Shown here piece after piece: positions 1 to 9,400 of a stretch of 64,000 nt of DNA. The translations under genes and the position numbers were made by a program. Positions within the stretch are counted from its first letter, which is position 1. Every line of letters begins with the position of its first letter. Source of the stretch: Weeksellaceae bacterium (GTDB lineage: Bacteria > Bacteroidota > Bacteroidia > Flavobacteriales > Weeksellaceae); NCBI GenBank assembly GCA_022013695.1, contig JAKLPS010000007.1, forward strand, positions 50,067 through 114,066, written 5' to 3'. The notes under the pieces were generated by a model that saw nothing but the letters and a program-made list of their open reading frames with translations, did no database searches and was not told where the DNA came from.

Positions 1-1
1 A

Positions 2-1432
2 GATATTACGATTGCCGCTCCTGGCTATCTGAGATCGCTAAGTAACCCCAAAGTAGCATATTCCAAACAGCCGGACACTTATCGTGGTACGTACTGGCAA
101 GCTGCAACAGCAGAAGAAGGCTGTACAACACCTACAGGCGGATCTTCTGGAAATGACTACTGTGGCGTGCATACCAATAGTGGCGTTCTGAATCATTGGT
201 TTTATATCCTAGTAATGGGAAAAATAGGCACCAACGACTTGGGGAAATCTTATAATGTAACAGGTATTGGTTGGGACAAAGCCGAACAAATCGTTTATAA
301 ATTAGAATCAACCTATCTTACTGCAAATTCTACATATAAAAATGCAAGAGATTTAGGAATTCAAGTCGCTAAAGAATTATTCGGAGACAGTTCACCAGAA
401 GCAATTGCAACCCAAGATTCTTTTTATGCAGTTGGCATTGGCGCCAAGTACCTTGCTATTCCGGACACAACTCCCCCAACGATTCCCACCAATCTTTTTG
501 CAAGTGATACCAAAGGTACCAGCACAAATCTGACTTGGGATGCGTCTACAGACAATGAAGATATGGATGGCTACATCCTATATAAAGACGGAACCGAAAT
601 CGCAAGAACTTCTGCACTTACTTATAAAGTAACTGGATTAGCAAGATTAACAACATATAATTTCACTGTAAAAGCAAAAGATGCGTATGACAATATTTCA
701 GCCGAGAGTAATAAAGTAACCGTGACCACCACAAACCAGGTGGAATATTGCACATCTGCAGGAGCAACTACCTCGTTTGAAAAAATAAAACGTGTTGTTT
801 TTGGCACCATAGATAACACCAGTACAGGAACAGCAGGCTATGAAGATTTCACCAATATTTCCACAGATGTTACGGAGACAAAATCCTATCAAATCAGTAT
901 TACTCCTATTTGGGAGGGTATAGTTTACAGTGAAACTTATGCTGTATATATTGACTGGAATGCCGACGGAGATTTTGATGACTCTTCTGAAAAAGCCTTC
1001 ACACTGAGCGCGACCAAAAATACACCGGTAATAGGAACTATTAGCGTTCCCACAGGAATTTCTTTGGATTGGCCGTTTGTCATGAGAGTTTCTATGAGAT
1101 ACATTTCCGCTCCAACAGCCTGCGGAACATTCTCTTACGGACAAGTCGAAGATTATACATTAAATGGTAAAAAATTCTTACAAGTTTCTGATGTTGCAAA
1201 GGGGAATACTGCCATACTTTATCCCAACCCCGTCAAAGATATTATCAATATTCAATCCAGGGAGCCAGGAGAATTTTTTTATCAGATCTATAATGCGACG
1301 GGTCAACTGGCTCTACAAGGTCAATCTAATAATAAGAAAATAGATGCTCACAAATTATCTTCCGGAAACTATATGATGGAACTGACATCTAAAAACGGAG
1401 AGAAATCGACTCAAAAATTTATCAAGAATTAA
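2..1432 (+). CDS. M4 (thermolysin-like) metalloprotease with FN3, GEVED and T9SS sorting domains, 5'-truncated by window
   Basis: The reading frame is open from base 2, so the gene begins outside the window and 476 residues are visible. The sequence GVHTNSGVLNHWFYIL near base 160 is the C-terminal M4 motif holding the transition-state histidine; the HExxH zinc motif must lie upstream. A fibronectin type III domain follows (about bases 460-715), then a GEVED domain (about 860-1160, ending GQVEDYT). The last 75 residues (YPNPVKD..., ending STQKFIKN) form a type A T9SS sorting domain. The protein is therefore expected to cross the outer membrane by type IX secretion and act as an extracellular protease. 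The first ATG inside the window (167) is internal and is not the real start. Confidence 0.9.
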   Translation, partial: DITIAAPGYLRSLSNPKVAYSKQPDTYRGTYWQAATAEEGCTTPTGGSSGNDYCGVHTNSGVLNHWFYILVMGKIGTNDLGKSYNVTGIGWDKAEQIVYKLESTYLTANSTYKNARDLGIQVAKELFGDSSPEAIATQDSFYAVGIGAKYLAIPDTTPPTIPTNLFASDTKGTSTNLTWDASTDNEDMDGYILYKDGTEIARTSALTYKVTGLARLTTYNFTVKAKDAYDNISAESNKVTVTTTNQVEYCTSAGATTSFEKIKRVVFGTIDNTSTGTAGYEDFTNISTDVTETKSYQISITPIWEGIVYSETYAVYIDWNADGDFDDSSEKAFTLSATKNTPVIGTISVPTGISLDWPFVMRVSMRYISAPTACGTFSYGQVEDYTLNGKKFLQVSDVAKGNTAILYPNPVKDIINIQSREPGEFFYQIYNATGQLALQGQSNNKKIDAHKLSSGNYMMELTSKNGEKSTQKFIKN

Positions 1433-1454
1433 ATTTAGCAAATATCCCCAACGG

Positions 1455-1486
1455 AAGTTCTCAGGGCAAAATCTGAGAGCTTTTTT
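1455..1486 (+). terminator. Rho-independent terminator after the M4 protease
   Basis: A 10-bp stem (AAGTTCTCAG with CTGAGAGCTT, one G-T pair) encloses an 8-base loop and runs into a T tract. It lies 22 bp after the protease stop and before radA. Confidence 0.75.
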
Positions 1487-1523
1487 GCTGTAAAAATCGG
1501 TTTCGATTCATTAATTTTACAAA

Positions 1524-2867
1524 ATGGCAAAACTCAAAACGCAATATTTCTGTCAGAACTGCGGCGCACAATATTCGCAATGGCACGGCCAATGCAAAAC
1601 CTGCGGCGAATGGAACACTTTGGTGGAAGAAATCGTCGAAAAAAGCACGCAATCCATTGCCACGAAATCTAAATCGTCCATCATCAACATCATCGAGGTA
1701 GAAACCAGTGAGGAGCCGAGAATCGTCTCGCCGTCCGAAGAGCTCAACCGCGTTTTGGGAGGCGGCATCGTCCTGGGTTCGGTGACGCTGATCGGCGGCG
1801 AACCGGGCATCGGAAAATCGACGCTTCTTCTGCAGCTGGCTTTGAAAATGAAAAAGAAAATCCTCTATGTTTCGGGCGAAGAAAGTGCCTCGCAAATCAA
1901 AATGAGGGCCGATCGGCTGGCAGAAGTGAAAAACCCAAACTGCTTCCTCTTCACAGAAACTGCGGTAGAAAAAATCCTGCACGAAGCGAAAAAACTGCAG
2001 CCCGATTTTATGATTATCGATTCTATTCAGACCTTGCAATCCCAATTGATCGAAAGCTCTCCCGGCACAGTTTCCCAAATCCGGGAATGCTCCAACGAAA
2101 TCATCAAATTTGCCAAAGAAAATAACGTCCCAGTTTTTCTCGTGGGTCACATTACCAAAGACGGCCAAATCGCCGGTCCGAAAGTTTTGGAACACATGGT
2201 GGATGTGGTCCTCAACTTCGATGGCGACCGGAATCACCTCTTCCGCCTCTTGCGAGCCAACAAAAATCGCTTTGGCTCGACATCCGAAATCGGAATTTAC
2301 GAAATGATCTCCAGCGGACTGAAAGAGATTAAAAATCCGTCCGAAATCCTCATCACCAAAAAATTTGAAGAACTATCGGGAAACGCCATTGCTGTAACTT
2401 TGGAAGGCAACCGCCCGATGCTGCTGGAGATTCAGGCCTTGGTAAGCACTGCTGTTTACGGTACACCTCAACGAAGCTCGACGGGTTTTGACGGCAAAAG
2501 ACTCAATATGCTTCTGGCCGTTCTGGAAAAGCGCGCAGGTTTCCAGCTCGGGTCCAAAGATGTTTTCCTCAACATTACGGGAGGCATCAAAACCGACGAT
2601 CCGGCTTTGGATCTCGCCGTAGTGGCCTCCATTTTATCGAGTAACGAGGATCTTGCAATCCCGGAACATTATTGCTTTGCTGGAGAGATCGGGCTTAGCG
2701 GTGAGATCCGGCCGGTTGCTCAAGTAGAACAACGCATCACCGAAGCGGAAAAATTGGGCTACGAAAAAATCTACGTTTCAAATCTCAACAAGATCCCGAA
2801 AAGAAAATTCGGCATCACCATCGTGCAGATCAGCAAGATTGAGGATTTTGTGACGTCTTTGTTTTAA
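1524..2867 (+). CDS. radA: DNA repair protein RadA
   Basis: RadA (Sms) is a RecA-like ATPase that drives branch migration of recombination intermediates in the cytoplasm. At 447 aa this is full length. The N-terminus carries the C4 zinc finger (CQNCG...CKTCGEW, residues 9-30). The Walker A motif is GEPGIGKST near residue 93, the RadA-specific KNRFG motif lies near residue 250, and a Lon-protease-like C-terminal domain follows. The ATG at 1524 gives the usual short MAKLKTQYFCQNCG start. A candidate -7 box (TAATTTTA, one mismatch to TAnnTTTG) lies at 1512-1519. Confidence 0.97.
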   Translation: MAKLKTQYFCQNCGAQYSQWHGQCKTCGEWNTLVEEIVEKSTQSIATKSKSSIINIIEVETSEEPRIVSPSEELNRVLGGGIVLGSVTLIGGEPGIGKSTLLLQLALKMKKKILYVSGEESASQIKMRADRLAEVKNPNCFLFTETAVEKILHEAKKLQPDFMIIDSIQTLQSQLIESSPGTVSQIRECSNEIIKFAKENNVPVFLVGHITKDGQIAGPKVLEHMVDVVLNFDGDRNHLFRLLRANKNRFGSTSEIGIYEMISSGLKEIKNPSEILITKKFEELSGNAIAVTLEGNRPMLLEIQALVSTAVYGTPQRSSTGFDGKRLNMLLAVLEKRAGFQLGSKDVFLNITGGIKTDDPALDLAVVASILSSNEDLAIPEHYCFAGEIGLSGEIRPVAQVEQRITEAEKLGYEKIYVSNLNKIPKRKFGITIVQISKIEDFVTSLF

Positions 2868-2932
2868 CAACCTAAGACTTAAAATGCTTTTTAAATTTTA
2901 ATTAAATTATCATCCTGCTAAAGAATTTTGTA

Positions 2933-3100
2933 ATGAAAAAATATCTCAACATCTTGATGGCTTTCATTGCCGTCGGCGCTTTTTTTAGGAATTTATATTT
3001 TGGAATTTTAACCAATTTTTCGGATGGTTATTTTACCATCATAGCCTTTTTTTTATTTAGTGTTTTATTTTTAAGTAAATTCACAAAATATCCCTTATGA
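2933..3100 (+). CDS. Small membrane protein (55 aa), unknown function
   Basis: An ATG at 2933 opens a 55-aa frame ending TGA at 3098-3100. It starts MKKYLNILMAFIAVGAFF and has two hydrophobic stretches (about residues 4-20 and 34-50), so it is probably a two-helix inner-membrane protein. It ends one base before the GTG of the next gene, which suggests coupled translation with acpH. I recognise no family. The hydrophobicity and tight junction support a real gene, but a non-coding leader is possible. Confidence 0.5.
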   Translation: MKKYLNILMAFIAVGAFFRNLYFGILTNFSDGYFTIIAFFLFSVLFLSKFTKYPL

Positions 3101-3101
3101 T

Positions 3102-3677
3102 GTGAACTATCTTGCCCATTCCGTTCTTTCTTTTACCGACGGCCAACTCGTTGGTAATATGATTGCCGATTTTATCAAAAACGATGAAAGGCCTTCTTTT
3201 CCTTTGGAAATCCAAGAAGGGATCAAACTGCACCGGGCGATAGACACTTTCACCGATTCCCACGCTGCCATTTCGGAAGCCAAAAAAATCTTCAGCCCGC
3301 TGGTAAGGCTATATTCCGGCGCTTTTGTAGATGTTGCTTTTGATCAGTTTGTGGCGCAGCTTTATTCGCCCGATGAATTGAAAAAGCATGCAGAAAAAAC
3401 GTATTTGACGCTATGGAAATATGAAAAATGGCTTCCTGCAAACTACCGAAAAATGCTTGTACGAATGCAGAACGAAGACTGGCTTTCGCATTACAGCGAA
3501 GATAGAGGCATCCAATTCAGTATGCAAAATGTGCTTCACAAGGCGAAATATTTGGATCCTTCGATGCCCGTCTTTGATCTATTTTTAACCAATAAATCGG
3601 AATTACGCTTCTATTTTGATCAATTTTTCCCGGATCTACTTTTGGAATGCCAAACGAATTATGAACCTTTAATTTAA
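3102..3677 (+). CDS. acpH: Acyl carrier protein phosphodiesterase (AcpH/DUF479 family)
   Basis: The 191-aa protein begins MNYLAHSVLSFTDGQLVGNM, typical of the AcpH family, and carries conserved helical motifs (GIKLHRAIDTFTDSH; DVAFDQFVA). Known members remove the 4'-phosphopantetheine group from holo-ACP. The frame starts with GTG immediately after the stop of the 55-aa gene; no in-frame ATG fits the family start better, so a coupled GTG start is most likely. Family identity is firm; activity is inferred from it. Confidence 0.88.
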   Translation: MNYLAHSVLSFTDGQLVGNMIADFIKNDERPSFPLEIQEGIKLHRAIDTFTDSHAAISEAKKIFSPLVRLYSGAFVDVAFDQFVAQLYSPDELKKHAEKTYLTLWKYEKWLPANYRKMLVRMQNEDWLSHYSEDRGIQFSMQNVLHKAKYLDPSMPVFDLFLTNKSELRFYFDQFFPDLLLECQTNYEPLI

Positions 3678-3769
3678 CGAAAAATATTAACTCCCAGCCG
3701 TTCTTTCACATCACTTTTTTTAATCCAGAAATTTCTGCTGAGGACAATTTTACTTTGAAAAAGGGTAAT

Positions 3770-4219
3770 TTATCGATGCTGATCGATCAGGATTTTGTTT
3801 CCATCGGGATCTGTAAATTCTATATAAGCCGGGCCTTTGGTTTTCTCGTCGGCTTCTTTGCTTAGATTAATTTGGTCGGTCTTTAGTTTTTTCTGAATGT
3901 CCCGCACATCTGTGAAGGGATTCACTTCTTTGGCATTCTCGTCCCAGCCGGGATTGAAGGTCAAAATATTGCCCTCAAAATAGCCCTTGAAAATCCCTAT
4001 AATAGTGGTTCCGTTCTTCATAATGAGATAGTTCTGCTTCAGATCGCCGCCCATCTGCGAAAACCCGAGTTTTTCATAAAACTCCTTGGATTTTTGAAGA
4101 TCTTTGACATTGAGACTCACCGAGAAAGCACCCAGAGGAAGTTGCGGGCTCTTGCTTGCATTCTGAGAAAATAGGGGTAATGAAAATAATAAAATGAAGA
4201 ATGAAATGGACTTTTTCAT
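3770..4219 (-). CDS. Secreted VOC (glyoxalase/bleomycin-resistance fold) family protein
   Basis: This 149-aa protein has a cleavable signal peptide (MKKSISFFILLFSLPLFSQ). A single VOC domain follows: FSVSLNVKDLQKSKEFYEKLGF at its start and YIEFTDPDGNKILID at its end. VOC proteins bind metals or small ligands; one domain of this kind usually dimerises. The signal peptide points to a periplasmic location. The substrate cannot be told from sequence. It lies upstream of, and on the same strand as, no obvious operon partner. Confidence 0.8.
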   Translation of the reverse strand: MKKSISFFILLFSLPLFSQNASKSPQLPLGAFSVSLNVKDLQKSKEFYEKLGFSQMGGDLKQNYLIMKNGTTIIGIFKGYFEGNILTFNPGWDENAKEVNPFTDVRDIQKKLKTDQINLSKEADEKTKGPAYIEFTDPDGNKILIDQHR

Positions 4220-4268
4220 ATTACAAATTTTTATGATTAATTGATGACGGATTCTTTTTTTGATGCGA

Positions 4269-4772
4269 TCAAAATTTCTGATACAAGTAGCGATCCGGAT
4301 AAGTCAGTTTTTCACTTTTCCGCTCGCCATTGATGATGATGTGGATGATATTCATCTGATCATCAAACAAATTATACAAAAAACTGACGGCAACTTCTAC
4401 TTGTTTTGGGGTCGCGACCGGCTCCGATTCCAAATAAATATCGACGCTCTCGCGATCTTCTTCGTAGCCCACATATTTCGGCTTAAGCAATTGATTATCC
4501 ACTTTTAGCTTGATATATTCCATCGCGTACTGGTCCAATTCTCTGTTGATTTCTGCGGCGTATTTTTTATCTAAAAAATGAACCGACTGTCCATACTTTT
4601 TGTTGAGCGCACTTTCCAAATCATCCATAAAAAAACGTCCGGTGACTTCGAATGTCTTTGATTTTGCATTATAATTGAACTCTACGGAACCAACGTGGTA
4701 AGGATGTGGAACGAAGGATAGATTATAACTGATAAATGTTAAAATATAAATAAGAAAAGGCAGTTTTTTCAT
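4269..4772 (-). CDS. DUF6702-like exported protein
   Basis: The 167-aa protein starts with a hydrophobic signal segment (MKKLPFLIYILTFISYN). The mature part begins PHPYHVGSVEFNYNAKSKTFEVTGRFFMDDLESALNKKYGQ, which resembles the Bacteroidota DUF6702 family: HPxxxS/xVEF opening followed by a beta-rich body. Its divergent neighbour at 4836 is a HupE/UreJ-type membrane protein, and I recall similar pairing in related genomes, so a joint envelope role is possible. Function is unknown. Confidence 0.75.
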   Translation of the reverse strand: MKKLPFLIYILTFISYNLSFVPHPYHVGSVEFNYNAKSKTFEVTGRFFMDDLESALNKKYGQSVHFLDKKYAAEINRELDQYAMEYIKLKVDNQLLKPKYVGYEEDRESVDIYLESEPVATPKQVEVAVSFLYNLFDDQMNIIHIIINGERKSEKLTYPDRYLYQKF

Positions 4773-4835
4773 CTTTAGAAAGCAATTGGAATCAAAATTA
4801 ATGATTATTTTCGTACGATTTTGAGAAATTAAACG

Positions 4836-5402
4836 ATGGAGGACTTTCTATTTTATCTGAAGCTGGGCTGGGCGCATATTATTTCTTTGGATGCGCTAGA
4901 TCATCAGCTGTTCATCTTGGCTTTGATTGCGGCTTACAGTTTCAAAGATTTCAAAAAGTTATTGATTCTGGTGACGGCTTTTACCGTTGGGCATTGCATC
5001 ACGCTTGCATTGTCTAGTTTTGACATGATCCGCGTGAAAAGCAGCTGGATTGAATTCCTGATCCCCTGTACGATTGTGATCACAAGTTTGGATAATATTT
5101 TTTTCCGAGGCAGACATTCGTATGCCTATTATTTTGCTCTGTTTTTCGGCTTGATCCACGGATTGGGATTTGCGAATACAGCCCGGATGATGGTTGCAAA
5201 AGAGCAAAGCGTTGCGATTCCATTGTTGGGTTTTAATGTGGGTTTGGAACTGGGGCAGATTGGTCTGGTGCTTATCATTCTCGTCATCTACTCGATCCTA
5301 ACCAAACTGACCAAACTGAAGCCAAGAGATTGGTTGCTCATTTCGTCTTCCGCGGCTGGAGCGATTGCTTTGCAAATGGCCGTGGAGAGAATGCCTTTCT
5401 GA
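4836..5402 (+). CDS. HupE/UreJ-like membrane protein
   Basis: The 188-aa, multi-spanning protein (about six hydrophobic segments) contains GWAHIISLDALDHQLFILALI near the N-terminus and GLIHGLGFAN mid-protein, the histidine-containing signature of the HupE/UreJ_2 family. Family members are linked to nickel or cobalt handling for hydrogenase and urease, but this relative has no such enzyme nearby, so metal transport is only a family-level suggestion. It is divergent from the DUF6702-like gene with a 63-bp gap. Confidence 0.78.
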   Translation: MEDFLFYLKLGWAHIISLDALDHQLFILALIAAYSFKDFKKLLILVTAFTVGHCITLALSSFDMIRVKSSWIEFLIPCTIVITSLDNIFFRGRHSYAYYFALFFGLIHGLGFANTARMMVAKEQSVAIPLLGFNVGLELGQIGLVLIILVIYSILTKLTKLKPRDWLLISSSAAGAIALQMAVERMPF

Positions 5403-5435
5403 ATGATGAGAAATGACTGAAAATACCTAATAATC

Positions 5436-5804
5436 CTATTTCAGAGCCTTCCATCGGGGAATGACGGCCACAAGTCCCAGTCCAATGTACAGAAATAGGA
5501 CAGTAACATCGGAGTATAGAAATGTGCTGAGGAAATAATTATGAAGGGCAAAATGGATGGCGACAAAAAGTGGAAAAAGTAGGACGCCCACTTTTCTGAA
5601 AAGCAAAATTAGAACCGCACTCAGCATTACCAAAAGATCTGCTCCAAAGGTGTAATAGAAGAAATTGCCAGGAATGTTGATCGTCCGGTGTAGAGAATAC
5701 TCTGCATAATCTGTATTGATACTGAGGCAATACAGCAAAATAATGAGCCCGAAAAATAGATAATAATCTTTGTTGCTTTGGAAGCTTCTGTCGGCTGATT
5801 TCAT
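5436..5804 (-). CDS. Four-helix membrane protein, unknown function
   Basis: A 122-aa protein with about four transmembrane segments (starting near residues 15, 48, 70 and 95) and short charged ends (MKSADRSFQSNKDYY at the start, IPRWKALK at the end). I do not recognise the family. It lies downstream of the Lrp-type regulator on the same strand but a terminator separates them, so it is probably transcribed on its own. Confidence 0.65.
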   Translation of the reverse strand: MKSADRSFQSNKDYYLFFGLIILLYCLSINTDYAEYSLHRTINIPGNFFYYTFGADLLVMLSAVLILLFRKVGVLLFPLFVAIHFALHNYFLSTFLYSDVTVLFLYIGLGLVAVIPRWKALK

Positions 5805-5814
5805 AAGATAAAAT

Positions 5815-5845
5815 TATAAAAAAAGAGCTTAACGAATAAGCTCTT
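5815..5845 (-). terminator. Terminator of the Lrp/AsnC gene
   Basis: A 9-bp perfect stem (AAGAGCTTA with TAAGCTCTT, five-base loop) at 5823-5845 is followed on the minus strand by a run of seven T. It starts 24 bp past the regulator stop codon. Confidence 0.8.
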
Positions 5846-5869
5846 ATTATAGAAATTTTTATTAACTAA

Positions 5870-6340
5870 CTATATACTAACCGCATCTATAAGACGGTTC
5901 TTATCACTGATATATTCCTCCATAGAGATCATACTTTCGGTTCTCATCACATCCTGAATATCGTCGATCTGATAGATGATTTTCTTGGCATCTTCTGTAT
6001 TTTTTGCTCTCATTTTGCAGAAGATATTATATTTTCCCGAGGTCACGCTGGCTTCTACCACATTGGGGATCAGCGCCAACTGTTTCAAAACATCCTGAGT
6101 ATGATTGGATTTGGTAAGCAAGATCCCGATGAACGCTGTGAAATTATAATCCAATTTGCCATAATCTATGCTAAGAGAAGATCCCAAAATAATGCCTGCA
6201 TCTTCCATTTTCTTCACACGTACGTGGATTGTGCCTGCGGAAACATCCATTTGTTTTGCAATTTCTGTAAACGGCATTCTGGTATTCTCTACTAAGAAAT
6301 CTAGGATTTTCTTATCGATATCGTCTAATTGATAGTTCAT
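5870..6340 (-). CDS. Lrp/AsnC family transcriptional regulator
   Basis: The 156-aa protein begins with an AsnC-type winged HTH (DDIDKKILDFLVENTRMPFTEIAKQM, then VSAGTIHVRVKKMEDAGII). A RAM/ligand-binding domain follows (residues 65-150). Such proteins form octamers that respond to amino acids. The gene has its own promoter and terminator and seems monocistronic; its upstream neighbour is tamB. Effector and targets cannot be read from the sequence. Confidence 0.93.
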   Translation of the reverse strand: MNYQLDDIDKKILDFLVENTRMPFTEIAKQMDVSAGTIHVRVKKMEDAGIILGSSLSIDYGKLDYNFTAFIGILLTKSNHTQDVLKQLALIPNVVEASVTSGKYNIFCKMRAKNTEDAKKIIYQIDDIQDVMRTESMISMEEYISDKNRLIDAVSI

Positions 6341-6381
6341 TGTAAGATTGTTATTTATTTAATATATCTCTAATTTTTTTG

Positions 6382-6410
6382 CAAATTTAGAAAAAATTAA
6401 TTTACCGCAA
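6382..6410 (-). promoter_or_regulatory. Bacteroidota-type promoter of the Lrp/AsnC gene
   Basis: On the minus strand TTG (6408-6410) is followed after 18 bp by TAAATTTG (6382-6389), matching the flavobacterial -33/-7 consensus. The start codon lies 41 bp downstream of the -7 box. Confidence 0.65.
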
Positions 6411-6467
6411 AACAATTCTTAAAACATTAACAGCTTTTAACAAAACCAAGCTATGGGCTGGTAATTA

Positions 6468-9400
6468 TCATTTTATCCGCTTCTTTGTTAAAGAATCTTC
6501 TTTATTAGGCTCTGCGACCAGGCTATCAGATTTTATCTTTTTACGTTTTTTAAACAGTCTGCCAAAGGAATTGAAACTTCGACTGTACACTACTCCGGCG
6601 CCATAACTTTGGTTGGCACCAGCCGTTGTGGTAAGGGTGGTAAGTCCAATATTTGACGGTTTGGAATAAGCCCGGAACAATCTGCTTCCATTGTTGGTGC
6701 GGCTCCAGTCATATTCTATGGTTCCCTCTGCGGAAAGATAATTATTCGTAGCATTATCCACCCTCGTTACGGGCACTCCCAGGCCTGTTTTCAATTTTAT
6801 TCTGGGAGATAATGCCAAACTGACGCTTGTATTCGCTCTGTCACTCGTATTGGAATTGGGATCGCCGCTGATATAATCCAAATTGACTTGGAAAGCGCTG
6901 CTGATGGTATTGATTACAGAGCCCAACTGTTTGAACAGCATATTATACCCAGTATCCTGAGCAGTTTTGGATAGGTTGAACTGCAAGCCGTTCCCATTGG
7001 TCACGTTGAAACTATTAAGAACCAAAACAGATCCAAATTGGATCGTCCGCTCGTCCTTGTTTGTCATTTTTGTCGCTAAGGTTTCTCTCACCTCTGCCGA
7101 ACCATCGGGCGCCGACACGCCAAACTCTATCTCCGGTTTCGTGAGGGTATTCGTTATTTTGGTCGAGAGTACAACATTGATGGGTTGTGTAAGCGTCATT
7201 CCCAGATATTCTCCTGCATTGGTAATGGGTCTGGTATAGTTGGCAGTGATATCCAGATCGGGCGTCATAGGATTATCACTCCATCGTATGATACTGTTTT
7301 TTGCGATCTGAAATGTCCTATCCAAGATGGCTTTGGAAACAAAAGTACCGTTATCTACCGTGTACGTTCCGTTCATCGTGATATTGCCGCTTCTTTCCAT
7401 TCGGAATTTCAGATGTCTGGCTTGGCCTTTGACGGCGATGCTTCCAACATCATCTCCAACAAGCACATTTACCAATGTTCCGTTATCGACTGTGATGTCG
7501 AAATCCATCAGCATATTGGCGCCCGATTTTTTCTTCTTTTCTACAAAGATGCCACCCTCGCCGTCCCGTTTCAGAAATCTAAGAATTTTGAATTCATCTA
7601 CTTTGGATTTGGAGGCACTGTTGAATGTAAAAGTACTATTATTAAGGACTGCAAGACCGTCATTTGGCGTAGAAATTTCTAATGCGGAAACTGGCCCGCT
7701 GACATAGACGTCGCCCTGCCCGTAAACCCTTCCCCAGAAAAGATCATTATCTTCCTGAGTATTATTAATCACCAGAAGATTGTCTGCCCGCACAATTAAG
7801 TTGATTCCCAGGGAGGAAAGCGTTTCGAATTGTATGGAACCCGAAATACTCCCTTTGGAGTTGGCTCTCCCATCCTTCATCCCGATATTGTTGAGAAGCG
7901 CCAAACCTCGGGAAAGATTGATGACCGTGTCATCAAATGAATAATCGACTCCGGTAAAAAGCAATTTGAGTCCAAATCCTTTCAAAGCTATATCGCCGCT
8001 GTAATCGATATCATTTAATGGACCTGATATTTTGAGATCTCCCGTTGCTTTTCCACGGAAATTCCCGAAAATTTCTTTCACAAACTGCTGGGTAAATGCG
8101 AGATCGAAGTCGTTCATATTCGCATTCACATCCAGAACGGGAGACGAAGCATTGTTATCAATCGTTCCGGTGACGTCCAAAGTGTTTTTCCCCAAGAATT
8201 CTGATGACAGCGCTTGAATACTGAGGTCAAAAACATTGGGCTTTTCGCTTTTGCTAATCTTGGTTACAAGATTTCCCATAGCCTTGCCATTCATAAAAAT
8301 ATCTTGGACATCCAGATCCACCAGCGGTTCCAGATTGGCTCCAGATTTTACAATTTTGATCGTTCCATTGGCAATTCCTTTGATATCAATGGGATTTTTG
8401 CTGTTTCCTAAAGCCAAAAGCTTAGAAATATCAAGATTTTTGACTTCTGCATCTGCCGAAAAATCTTTTCCGGATTTGAAGTCCGCTTCTTTAATAAGCA
8501 ATTCACTTTCATCGGAAAATATCCGCAGATTGTCTATCAGGAAATCTTTTTCTTTCTTTCTGTAGGTGATAGAATGGTTGAGCTCTGGACTGGTATCTAC
8601 GCTCCACGCAACATTATTAATCTTAACTGTCGTGGGCTCAAATCTCAAAACATAATCGCCAGCCGCATTGGTTGTTTGGTTGATATTCACAGCATATTCT
8701 TTCATTTGATTATTGGTTTCATCCTCCGGCGTTCCCAGTTTGAAGGCTGTTCCGATATGAAGAATTTGGCCATTTTCATTATTTGCGGTCAATTTTAGTC
8801 CCTGAAAAACGTTATTCCCATATTGTCCTCTTTTTACAGTGGCAAGTAATTGTTGATTGGCATCGGCCGTATTGACTCTCAAACGCAGACTGTCGACCAT
8901 CACGCTATCGCTCACTTTATTGAGATCGGGCTGATAAGTAGCATCGGTCTCTGCCAGGAATTTTTCGGCTTCCGTCAGTTCCTTTTTGCTGGTCATCATA
9001 TATTTGATGTTGGCCGCATCAGCGTTCAGAATCAGATCATTGGTATTCCCGATGTACTTTCCAGAAACTTTGCCGCCATTTTTCAGTTCCAAATCGGGCA
9101 GGAAAAACGAAACCAAACCTTGCTGAATATCGAAATCAAAATCGAAACTTTGATTGTTATAAGTTTTCTTCGGCGGATTGCCTACCAAGATCTTGTTGAT
9201 GCTGTTGCCCACCATATTCCCAATATCCGACAAATTGAACGGGCCGGAAAGCGTTCCGGTAACAGCTCCGGGCGCATCTATTGACACCATTCTGTTTCCA
9301 TTTTCAAAAAAGGCTTTAAGTTTGGAATCTGGAATCTGAAGTTTCTGTGCCGTGGAATTAAGTGTCAAACCTCTGATCTCGGCATCCAAATTAAGATCAT

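Noticed and set aside
1461..2237. 258-aa minus-strand frame over radA
   Set aside because: It is a complementary shadow of the well-supported radA frame and is not protein-like.
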